Shown: one piece after another, positions 9,829 to 17,641 of the stretch
Position numbering within the stretch: position 1 is the stretch's first letter
How the letters are laid out: each line of letters opens with the position of its first letter
Position numbers and translations under genes: made by a program
Notes under the pieces: generated by a model
Databases searched by the model: none
What the model was told of the DNA's origin: nothing
The model's input: only the letters and a program-made list of their open reading frames with translations
Assembly (NCBI RefSeq): GCF_003703975.1
Contig: NZ_QTJY01000008.1
Location: forward strand, 1-64,000
DNA length: 64,000 nt
Direction: 5' to 3'
Source: Larkinella soli
GTDB taxonomy: Bacteria; Bacteroidota; Bacteroidia; Cytophagales; Spirosomataceae

Positions 9829-11154
9829 ATGACTCCTTCTAACCAACCATACAACGACCTCAAATCCAAGCTGCTGGCCGACTTCCAGGCCGCTGAGGAG
9901 CGGATGAACGGGGCCAGCAAATCGGCCCTGCACCAGCTCCGGCGCGATGCCCTCAGCCAGTTCGACCGCCTGGGCTTCCCGACGATCAAGAACGAAGAAT
10001 GGAAGTATACCAACGTCGGCAGCCTGATCAAGGAAGTTTTTGAATTCAACGCCCCGGCCCAGGTAACGGCCGAGGATCTGGCATCCCTGGAAACCGCCCG
10101 GCTGGAGGGCAACGTGCTGTATTTCGTCAACGGCCGGTATCAGCCCCAGCTGTCGCAGATCGTCAGCCCGGCCGAGCAGATGACCATCTCGACCTTCTCG
10201 GAAGCCGTTCAGAACCGGCCCGAGGTGATCGGCCAGTATTTTGCCCAGTATGCCGACTACCACGAAAACGCCTTTACGGCCCTGAATACCGCCTTCGCCG
10301 ACGAGGGGGTGGTGATACACGTACCGGCCCGTAAAACCGTCGAAGCGCCGACTATCCTGCGCTTCATCTCCGACGGCCGCCAGATGAATGTGGCTTCGCA
10401 GCCGCGCAATCTGTTTATCGTCGAGGCCAATGCCGACATCAAGGTAGCCGAATCATTCCGGACGCTGGGCGATCAGGCCAGCTTCACCAATGTGGTTACC
10501 GAAATCGTGGTCTGCGAGGACGCCCGGATGGAGTACTACAAAATCCAGAACGAGTCCGACATGGCCTACCACATCGGCACCACGCAGGTGTACCAGAAAG
10601 ACCGCAGTCATTTCTACTCGGCCACCGTCACGCTCGACGGCGGTTTCATCCGAAACAACCTGAACATCGCCCTCGACGGCCAGCACTGCGAATCGCACAT
10701 GTACGGGCTGTATTTTCCGAACGGTCGTCAGCACATCGACAACCACACCCTGGTGGATCACCGGAAACCGAATGCCTACAGCAACGAACTGTATAAGGGT
10801 ATTCTGGAAGACCGGGCGACGGGCGTCTTCAACGGAAAAATCTTCGTGCGCCAGGAAGCCCAGAAAACCAACGCCTACCAGTCGTGCAAGAATGTGGTGC
10901 TTTCCAACGACGCGACGATGAACACCAAGCCGCAGCTCGAAATCTTCGCCGACGACGTGAAGTGTTCGCACGGCACCACGACCGGCAAGCTGAACGAGGA
11001 AGCGGTGTTCTACCTCCGCTCGCGCGGGATTCCGAAAGACGAAGCCCAGATGCTGCTCATGTACGCCTTCGCCGAGGACGTCATCCGGCAGATCAAGATC
11101 GATGCGCTTCGGGAACAGATCGAGCGCCGGATTCAGGCAAAACTGGCCAGATAA
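9829..11154 (+). CDS. sufD: Fe-S cluster assembly protein SufD
   Basis: A 441-residue scaffold subunit that pairs with SufB and SufC. The N-terminal helical part contains FPTIKNEEWKYTNVGSL, typical of SufD, and the C-terminal half has the beta-helix core ending in FADDVKCSHGTTTGKL, which carries the conserved His region, and RGIPKDEAQMLLMYAFAEDV. It lies 66 bp after sufC. SufB is excluded by the N-terminus and shorter length; no sufB is in this window. Confidence 0.95.
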   Translation: MTPSNQPYNDLKSKLLADFQAAEERMNGASKSALHQLRRDALSQFDRLGFPTIKNEEWKYTNVGSLIKEVFEFNAPAQVTAEDLASLETARLEGNVLYFVNGRYQPQLSQIVSPAEQMTISTFSEAVQNRPEVIGQYFAQYADYHENAFTALNTAFADEGVVIHVPARKTVEAPTILRFISDGRQMNVASQPRNLFIVEANADIKVAESFRTLGDQASFTNVVTEIVVCEDARMEYYKIQNESDMAYHIGTTQVYQKDRSHFYSATVTLDGGFIRNNLNIALDGQHCESHMYGLYFPNGRQHIDNHTLVDHRKPNAYSNELYKGILEDRATGVFNGKIFVRQEAQKTNAYQSCKNVVLSNDATMNTKPQLEIFADDVKCSHGTTTGKLNEEAVFYLRSRGIPKDEAQMLLMYAFAEDVIRQIKIDALREQIERRIQAKLAR

Positions 11155-11219
11155 GCGGAATTTACCGCACCATTTCCCGTTCGGGCTTGTTATCCTTTCG
11201 AAGCACTACTTAACTTTTT

Positions 11220-12458
11220 ATGCAGGCTGCGACACACGAAACTCTTGATATTGAAGCCATTCGACGTGATTTTCCGATTCTCGACCAGAATGTGAACGGA
11301 AAACCGCTCGTCTATTTCGACAACGCGGCTACCACCCAGAAACCGCTGCCGGTTCTGAACGCCCTGACCCGGTATTACGAAGGCTACAACGCCAATATTC
11401 ACCGCGGGATTCATCATCTGGCGGAGAAAGCCACCTCGGCGTTCGAAACCTCCCGCCGGACCATCCAGCAGTTTCTGAATGCCGGGGAAGTCGAGGAGAT
11501 CATCTTTACCTACGGCACTACCGACGGCATCAATCTGGTGGCCCAGACGTACGGCCGGCGGTTTCTGAAGGAGGGGGATGAAATTATCATCTCGACGATG
11601 GAACACCACTCCAACATCGTCCCCTGGCAGATGCTCTGTGAAGAAAAGGGATGCGTGCTGAAGGTGATTCCCGTCAACGACGCCGGAGAACTGATCCTGG
11701 AGGAATACGAAAAACTGCTCAGCGAACGGACCAAATTTGTTTCGGTGGTTCACGTTTCCAATGCCCTCGGGACGATCAATCCGGTGCAAACCATCATCGA
11801 AAAAGCCCATGCCGTCGGCGCGAAAGTGCTGATCGACGGCGCCCAGGCCAGTTCTCACATCGACATCGACGTTCAGGCGCTGGACGTGGACTTCTACGTC
11901 TTTTCGGCTCACAAGCTCTACGGCCCGACCGGTATGGGCGTTCTGTACGGCAAACGGGCGCTCCTGGAAGCCATGCCGCCCTACCGCGGAGGGGGCGAGA
12001 TGATCAAGGAAGTAACCTTTGAGAAAACCATCTACAACGACATTCCGTACAAATTCGAAGCCGGAACGCCCAACATCGCCGACGTCATTGCGGTGCAGAG
12101 CGCACTGGAATATATGGAGACGCTGGGCAAGAACAATATTGCCGCCTACGAACACGGCCTGCTCGAATACGCGACGGACGCCCTGAGCAGCATCGAAGGG
12201 CTGCGGCTCGTCGGCACGGCGAAGGAAAAAATCAGCGTGCTGTCGTTCGTCATCGACGGGATTCACCACCAGGATACCGGCGTGATTCTCGACCAGCAGG
12301 GCATTGCCGTCCGGACCGGACACCACTGCGCCCAGCCGCTGATGCGCCGGTTCGGGATTACGGGAACCAGCCGGGCCTCCTTTGCGGTTTACAACACCAG
12401 AGAAGAAATCGATCGTCTGGTGGAGGGCCTGCACCGGGTTCGGAAAATGATGCTGTAA
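11220..12458 (+). CDS. sufS: Cysteine desulfurase SufS (group II)
   Basis: A 412-residue PLP enzyme that takes sulfur from cysteine as a persulfide and passes it to SufE. The PLP lysine is in FSAHKLYGPTG and the catalytic Cys is in RTGHHCAQPLM (about residue 370), in the short active-site loop of group II desulfurases. The N-terminus (IRRDFPILDQ, then YFDNAATTQKP) is also typical. It lies between sufD and sufE in a compact operon. Confidence 0.96.
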   Translation: MQAATHETLDIEAIRRDFPILDQNVNGKPLVYFDNAATTQKPLPVLNALTRYYEGYNANIHRGIHHLAEKATSAFETSRRTIQQFLNAGEVEEIIFTYGTTDGINLVAQTYGRRFLKEGDEIIISTMEHHSNIVPWQMLCEEKGCVLKVIPVNDAGELILEEYEKLLSERTKFVSVVHVSNALGTINPVQTIIEKAHAVGAKVLIDGAQASSHIDIDVQALDVDFYVFSAHKLYGPTGMGVLYGKRALLEAMPPYRGGGEMIKEVTFEKTIYNDIPYKFEAGTPNIADVIAVQSALEYMETLGKNNIAAYEHGLLEYATDALSSIEGLRLVGTAKEKISVLSFVIDGIHHQDTGVILDQQGIAVRTGHHCAQPLMRRFGITGTSRASFAVYNTREEIDRLVEGLHRVRKMML

Positions 12459-12527
12459 GCGCATTTCCGGCAAACCATCCGGACAGGGTCCGGTTTTCTG
12501 AAAAAGTACATTTTACGTCTCCGACGG

Positions 12528-12974
12528 ATGACCATCAACGAGAAACAGGACGAGATTATCGATGAGTTTGATCTCTTTGACGATCAGCTCGATAAGACTC
12601 AGTATATTATCGACCTCGGAAAGAAGCTGCCGCCGATGCCGGGGCAGTACCAGACCGACGACAACCTCATCCGGGGCTGCCAGTCGAAGGTGTGGCTTCA
12701 TTCCGAAAGCCGGGGCGAACGCGTGCATTTCGAAGCCGACAGTGAACCGACCGCCCAGATCAGCAAAGGGCTTGTCAGCCTCCTGATCCGGATACTTTCG
12801 GATGAAAAGGCCGAGGACGTCGCCAGCGCAGACCTCTATTTTATCGACCGCATCGGCCTCGGCAATCTGGTCACCTCCCGGCGGGCCGGGGGGCTGGCTT
12901 CGATGATCCAGCAGATGAAACAGTTTGCCACGGCCCGGATCAACCAGAAATCAAACGTCGAACAAGCGTCATGA
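12528..12974 (+). CDS. sufE: Sulfur acceptor SufE
   Basis: A 148-residue protein that accepts the persulfide from SufS on a conserved Cys (C51 in RGCQSKVW) and hands it to the scaffold. The segment PPMPGQYQTDDNLI and the C-terminal GLGNLVTSRRAGGLASM fit the family. Its stop overlaps the start of the next gene (ATGA at 12971), so translation is probably coupled. Confidence 0.94.
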   Translation: MTINEKQDEIIDEFDLFDDQLDKTQYIIDLGKKLPPMPGQYQTDDNLIRGCQSKVWLHSESRGERVHFEADSEPTAQISKGLVSLLIRILSDEKAEDVASADLYFIDRIGLGNLVTSRRAGGLASMIQQMKQFATARINQKSNVEQAS

Positions 12975-13282
12975 GTGAAGCCGAACTGAAAGAAAAGGTC
13001 GTCGAGGCCCTGAAGAGCGTCTATGATCCGGAAATACCGGTCGACGTCTATGAACTGGGTCTGATCTACGACATCAAGATATTTCCCGTCAACAACGTCT
13101 ATATTCTGATGACGCTGACCTCTCCCTCCTGCCCTTCGGCCGGAACCATTCCGGGTGAGATCGAAGCGAAAGTGCGGGAGATTGAGGGCGTCAACGACGT
13201 CAGCGTCGAACTGACTTTCGATCCGCCGTATACGACGGAGATGATGTCGGAAGTAGCCAAACTTGAATTAGGATTTATGTAA
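12971..13282 (+). CDS. DUF59/MIP18-type Fe-S assembly protein (SufT-like)
   Basis: A 103-residue protein of the DUF59 family, with the N-terminal VYDPEIPVDVYELGLIYDI motif and the conserved Cys in TSPSCPSAGTIP. Members help Fe-S cluster maturation or transfer; in suf operons the gene is often named sufT, but the true SufT has an extra N-terminal region that is missing here. It overlaps sufE by 4 bp and closes the core suf set. Confidence 0.88.
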   Translation: MSEAELKEKVVEALKSVYDPEIPVDVYELGLIYDIKIFPVNNVYILMTLTSPSCPSAGTIPGEIEAKVREIEGVNDVSVELTFDPPYTTEMMSEVAKLELGFM

Positions 13283-13336
13283 CCGGCCGCCGGGCAACCG
13301 GTGGCGTATTGTCAACTCAAAAAATAAAACCGAGAT

Positions 13337-13762
13337 ATGTATCCTCCACATTTGGTGGCGCCGATGAAGGAAGACCTGACCGGCGTCGGGTTTCAGCAAC
13401 TGACCACGGCCGAAGAAGTTGATCAGGCTATGAACAATGCCGAAGGCACGATGCTGGTCGTCGTGAATTCGGTCTGTGGCTGCGCGGCCGGTGCGGCCCG
13501 TCCGGGTATCAAGGCGGCTCTGAATGCCAGCGAAATCAAGCCGGACAAACTGGTGACCGTTTTCGCCGGTGTCGATTATGAAGCGACGGCCCGGATGCGG
13601 GATTACCTGCTTCCCTATCCGCCCTCGTCTCCGTCCATCGGTATTTTCAAGGACGGCGAACTGGTGCATTTTATCGAGCGCCACCACATCGAAGGCCGCT
13701 CGGCCCAGATGATCGCCCAGCACCTGGAAATGGCATTTGAAGAATTTTGTGAGAAGGCCTGA
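13337..13762 (+). CDS. BrxA/BrxB family bacilliredoxin
   Basis: A 141-residue DUF1094 protein with the CGC redox motif at C47-G48-C49 (NSVCGCAAG). The family removes bacillithiol from mixed disulfides in Bacillus. Bacteroidota often have the gene next to suf genes, but whether this organism makes bacillithiol cannot be told from the window. The gene lies 54 bp after the DUF59 gene, with a strong terminator after it, so it is probably the last gene of the suf operon. Confidence 0.88.
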   Translation: MYPPHLVAPMKEDLTGVGFQQLTTAEEVDQAMNNAEGTMLVVVNSVCGCAAGAARPGIKAALNASEIKPDKLVTVFAGVDYEATARMRDYLLPYPPSSPSIGIFKDGELVHFIERHHIEGRSAQMIAQHLEMAFEEFCEKA

Positions 13763-13782
13763 GTAAGCCTGACCGAAAAACG

Positions 13783-13815
13783 AGCCGGAAATGATCTCAT
13801 TTCCGGCTTTTTTTA
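13783..13815 (+). terminator. Terminator of the suf operon
   Basis: A 12-bp perfect stem (AGCCGGAAATGA / TCATTTCCGGCT) with a TC loop is followed by seven T, 21 bp after the bacilliredoxin stop. Confidence 0.92.
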
Positions 13816-13888
13816 TGCCTAAAGGAAAATTTTACCGTTCACTCAACTGTCCGATGCATTGAATAGAAAAATATAGTTTTTTTGCTTT

Positions 13889-15424
13889 ATGGAAAAACTA
13901 TACCTCCTGACTCTACTTTCCATTTTCGTCTTTCTCCCCTCCCGTGCCCAGACTCCCCTTCCCCACCACGCCTATGCTTATGGCGAAGCCGGTTTTCTGG
14001 CAACCCCGGACGAGCGAACGCCCTTCTGGCTGCGAGCCAACCAGTACGGCACCATCCCGCTATCGGGGCCGGCCGGGCTGCTGCGGGCCGGTATCCGGGG
14101 CAGCCTCCTGCTGACCGATACCACCTCCGTCCGGTCGTTTATCCGCCCGGGCCGGGAGTGGACCCTCCACTACGCGGCCGAAGCCGTCGCAGCCTCTCAG
14201 AAAAACCAGACCCTACTTCTGCCCGAGGCCTACGTGCAGCTCACCCACCGACGCATCGAGATCACCGCCGGTCGACGGCGCGAAATCATCGGCGTCATGG
14301 ATTCGACTCTCTCCGTCGGTTCCCATAGCTGGTCGGGCAATGCGCTCCCGATTCCGAAAGTTCAGATCGGGACCCGGGGATTTATCCCGGTCGGCCGGCG
14401 GGGCCGGCTGGCCGTCAACGCCTTCATGGCGCACGGCTGGTTCGGCAATACGTGGTATGTGAAACAATCCTATCTGCATCAGAAATCGGTCATCTGGCGC
14501 ATTGGACGGCCCACGGCCTTCTTCCGGTTTTATTTCGGCATGAACCACAGCGTCCAGTGGGCCGGGCGTACCGATTACCTCAATACCGGAAGCGGGATCG
14601 TCGTGAACGGCTATATGCCCAACCGCCTGAGCGACTTTCCCAACATTCTGTTCGGTATCCGGTTCAACGGCCGCAACAACCCCCGAATCACCCAGTTCGA
14701 CTGGGAAAACATGTACGGCAATACGGTCGGCAGCTTCGATTTTGCGGGAGAACTTCGATTTAAAGCGGTCAATATCCTGGCCTATCACCAGCACGCCGTG
14801 GAAGACGGCGGCACCTTCCTGATGCAGAACTTCCCCGACGGCCTGACCGGCATCCGGCTGCGGTCGAACCGGCCCGCCCGGTCTTTCTTCCACCTGAACG
14901 GTCTGGCCCTTGAATTTTACTCGACGATGTACCAGAGCGGCCCTCCCTCGAAAAAAATTCAGGGAAGAGGCTGGGGTGGTGACAACTATTTCAACCATGC
15001 CCAGTATCAGGAAGGCTGGATTTACCGGAGCCGGGTGATCGGGTCGCCGTTTCTGTCCCGGCAGGTCGATGTGTCACCGGAAAACCGGATCGGATACATC
15101 ATCAACAACAACCGGGTTCAGGCGGGCCATCTGGGCATGCAGGCAACAATTGCCCGAAAATATGACCTGCTGGCCAAAGTCTCCTACAGTGAAAACCGGG
15201 GCACCTACAATTTTCCGTTCCCCCGAAACCTGAAGCAGTGGTCGACGGTCGTACAGATCGGCGCTCCGCTCCCGGTGCTGGGCGGCTGCTTCCTCACGGC
15301 AGCCGTGGCGGTGGATGCCGGCCGGCTGCTGACACCGGCCGCGGGCGGTTACCTCGCCTTACGAAAAACCGTCTGGAAGACCGCCGGAACCCGGGAAAGC
15401 CGCAAACCGGCCGGCCGGCTGTAA
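13889..15424 (+). CDS. Capsule assembly Wzi family protein (outer-membrane barrel)
   Basis: A 511-residue protein with a signal peptide (MEKLYLLTLLSIFVFLPSRAQ) and alternating aromatic/polar strands typical of an outer-membrane barrel. The segments TPFWLRANQYGTIP, GVMDSTLSVGSHSWSGNA and PIPKVQIGTRG match the Bacteroidota branch of Wzi-like proteins, which in E. coli help attach group 1 capsule to the surface. No other capsule gene is nearby, so a capsule role is inferred from family only. Confidence 0.82.
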   Translation: MEKLYLLTLLSIFVFLPSRAQTPLPHHAYAYGEAGFLATPDERTPFWLRANQYGTIPLSGPAGLLRAGIRGSLLLTDTTSVRSFIRPGREWTLHYAAEAVAASQKNQTLLLPEAYVQLTHRRIEITAGRRREIIGVMDSTLSVGSHSWSGNALPIPKVQIGTRGFIPVGRRGRLAVNAFMAHGWFGNTWYVKQSYLHQKSVIWRIGRPTAFFRFYFGMNHSVQWAGRTDYLNTGSGIVVNGYMPNRLSDFPNILFGIRFNGRNNPRITQFDWENMYGNTVGSFDFAGELRFKAVNILAYHQHAVEDGGTFLMQNFPDGLTGIRLRSNRPARSFFHLNGLALEFYSTMYQSGPPSKKIQGRGWGGDNYFNHAQYQEGWIYRSRVIGSPFLSRQVDVSPENRIGYIINNNRVQAGHLGMQATIARKYDLLAKVSYSENRGTYNFPFPRNLKQWSTVVQIGAPLPVLGGCFLTAAVAVDAGRLLTPAAGGYLALRKTVWKTAGTRESRKPAGRL

Positions 15425-15473
15425 CGAGAATGTCCGGGACATCGGCCGCTCAACGGCCCGAAAACGGAAAGGG

Positions 15474-16529
15474 TCAGGCCTGAGCCCCTGCCTCACCCGC
15501 GTAATACTCGTAATTATTCGCACTCTGTACGGCCTGGTCCGGTTTGGTTCGGGCAAGAGTTCGCGCTCCGTCCGGATCGTCCGCCCCCTCCACATCCGAC
15601 GTGCCGGCCGAAGTATGCGAGTGCTCATGCACGATGGTTCCGGCCTGCGAATCAAGGCCGGTTCTGGGAAGCTGAAAGAATGGGTTACAAATCCAGATGG
15701 TCGAGCTGCCCGGAAAAGTATGGGCGATGGTGGACGCCGGACACCGGGATCGGGTAAGGTCGTAGATAAAAGAAGTCTGCTCCATACCGGCTTTAATAAA
15801 CCCAAAATTGTCCCGGACCGCCTGCAGACGCCCCGGTGAAGGCGCTCCGAACCACTCCCGGAACAGGTCGTCCCGGTCGATTCGGCTGATGGCATTCTGC
15901 ACCAGAACAAACCCGGTTTGATGGGCATCGCCGACGATGTCCCGCTCTCCCGCCGATCCGCCCAAAAATCGTATTTCCACGGCCTCTTCAAACGGCGCTG
16001 CGGCTGCTTCGGCCTGCCGAACCTGCTCCCCGATGGTGAACAGGCGGTTCTGGAGGGGTAGGGCGTCTACCCTGAATTCGACCAGGGTACTGATGAGCTC
16101 GGAAAGCATACCCGGTTTTCCGGCCTCAAGCAGCTCGGCCAGTTCTTCCCGCGAACCGGCCATAAACACCGGAATGGCGCGGAGCCGGGCCGAGACGCGA
16201 TACATCCCGGGATTCGTAACCGGATAGGTTTTATCCAGATTGATCACCAACCCGCCCGCCCGCCCGGCCGGAAGAAACAGGAAATCCTCCACCCGGGGCC
16301 TGCCTCGCTTTGGCAGCGGGCCGTCATACGGCACGGCCTTTCCGCCCTCGGTAACCTGAAAGCAGTCGCTCCAGAGCCCTTCTTCCTGCGTATAATCGAA
16401 TGGGGTATTCCAGGTCAGAACGTAAAGATCGGTATCGCCGGGGTTGGCCAGCACAAAGGTCAGCCGAACGGGCTCGGAGGACTGGTATTTTGCGTTTCCG
16501 AATAACAGCGCTTCCAGATGGACGGTCAT
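15474..16529 (-). CDS. M35-type (aspzincin) metallopeptidase, Lys-MEP-like
   Basis: A 351-residue protein in two parts. Residues about 1-125 form a beta-rich region like the prodomain of fungal M35 enzymes (VRLTFVLANPGDTDLYVL). The C-terminal part has HEHSH (301-305) and GTSD (309-312), giving two zinc-binding His, the general-base Glu and the Asp ligand of aspzincins. The tail DPDGARTLARTKPDQAVQSA then NNYEYYA resembles peptidyl-Lys metalloendopeptidases. No signal peptide is visible from the ATG at 16529, unlike the secreted fungal enzymes. It is the last of three reverse-strand genes, 35 bp after the lipoprotein gene. Zinc-peptidase assignment is fairly firm; target and location are unknown. 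Confidence 0.78.
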   Translation of the reverse strand: MTVHLEALLFGNAKYQSSEPVRLTFVLANPGDTDLYVLTWNTPFDYTQEEGLWSDCFQVTEGGKAVPYDGPLPKRGRPRVEDFLFLPAGRAGGLVINLDKTYPVTNPGMYRVSARLRAIPVFMAGSREELAELLEAGKPGMLSELISTLVEFRVDALPLQNRLFTIGEQVRQAEAAAAPFEEAVEIRFLGGSAGERDIVGDAHQTGFVLVQNAISRIDRDDLFREWFGAPSPGRLQAVRDNFGFIKAGMEQTSFIYDLTRSRCPASTIAHTFPGSSTIWICNPFFQLPRTGLDSQAGTIVHEHSHTSAGTSDVEGADDPDGARTLARTKPDQAVQSANNYEYYAGEAGAQA

Positions 16530-16564
16530 AAGGCTTTCAGGGTTTTCGGGTCGAAAGATTGGGG

Positions 16565-17626
16565 TTATTTAACCGTGATGTTGATCGGAAAGGTCGTGTT
16601 CGATTGCAATTGGATGGTTTGTTTCCCGGTGAGCCTGACCTTGAATAACGAGTCGGTCGCCAGCACGTAGTAATTGACATTGGGCCGAAGGCCCCGAACC
16701 AGGTCGCGCCCCTGCCGGTTGGTTTTGCCGCTGATGAGGCTTCCTTCGCAGGTGGTGGCGACGTTCCAGGTCTGTTTATTCGTGAAAATACAATAGGAAA
16801 AGCTGGCCTGGGGGGTACTGTCTCCATCGATGACCGACAGCACAAGATCACCGGTGGCCGGAGCAAACGACAGGAGGGCGTCCTTTTGAAGGGCCGTCTG
16901 CGTACCTTTCATTAGGTTGGCATCCTCTTTTTTTGTGTAGAGGAGCGTTTGCCCGGACGCCGTACCGGAATATTGGTAGGAAAGATAATACTTGCCCTCC
17001 GCCAGGTTATTGAAGCGATAATAGCCACTCGCATCGGATTCCTGTGAATACAGATACGGGCTTTGCCGGCTTGAATCGGTGGTCAGCCGGACCGTTACCT
17101 TAGGCTGAACAACCTTACTTCCCGTAAGGATGTCATCAATCTTGGTTACTCCAAAAATGAAGAATCCATCCTTGGCGGCCGAGTCGCGCTGTAAGGTCAG
17201 ATTTTTGGTCACGCGGGATTTCCGGGTGTCTAGCTTATTTGGAATATCGACGGAATCCCGGGCAACGTATCGGACTCTTCCGAAACGGGTAGTCAGCGAA
17301 TAGGTGCAGGAGAGATAATAATACCCGCTTTTTACCCCCGACTTCTTACCGGTCAGGTTGGCAAAGCGGTAGTAGCCGTCGGCATCGGTCGTATCGGTAT
17401 AATCGAAGGCCTCAGGATCGCCGGGTTTGAATCGGATCCGAACGACCGCTTTGGGAAGCGGCAAGGGGGCATTGGTGAGCGTATCGGGCAGAAAAACCCG
17501 GCCTTCAATGATAGTATTACCGCCAAATCCCGGTTCGGCACTTTCTACATTACAGGCCGCCACAATCGCTGCCGTCAGCCCGACGACAAGGGCCCCGGCC
17601 ACCTTTGGATTCAGAAAATGAGACAT
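16565..17626 (-). CDS. Lipoprotein with carboxypeptidase-regulatory/Cna-B-like repeats
   Basis: A 353-residue lipoprotein: the lipobox IVAAC ends a signal peptide at about residue 25. At least two beta-sandwich modules of the regulatory or Cna-B kind follow, each with a DADGYYRF or DASGYYRF strand and an Asn-Leu turn (TTDADGYYRFANLTG near 85; ESDASGYYRFNNLAEG near 210). Such domains act as spacers or binding modules in surface proteins. It lies between the 782-residue exported protein and the aspzincin peptidase (gaps of 15 and 35 bp), so the three are probably one transcript. No function is recognised. Confidence 0.72.
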   Translation of the reverse strand: MSHFLNPKVAGALVVGLTAAIVAACNVESAEPGFGGNTIIEGRVFLPDTLTNAPLPLPKAVVRIRFKPGDPEAFDYTDTTDADGYYRFANLTGKKSGVKSGYYYLSCTYSLTTRFGRVRYVARDSVDIPNKLDTRKSRVTKNLTLQRDSAAKDGFFIFGVTKIDDILTGSKVVQPKVTVRLTTDSSRQSPYLYSQESDASGYYRFNNLAEGKYYLSYQYSGTASGQTLLYTKKEDANLMKGTQTALQKDALLSFAPATGDLVLSVIDGDSTPQASFSYCIFTNKQTWNVATTCEGSLISGKTNRQGRDLVRGLRPNVNYYVLATDSLFKVRLTGKQTIQLQSNTTFPINITVK

Positions 17627-17641
17627 ATGAAAGGGAATTTC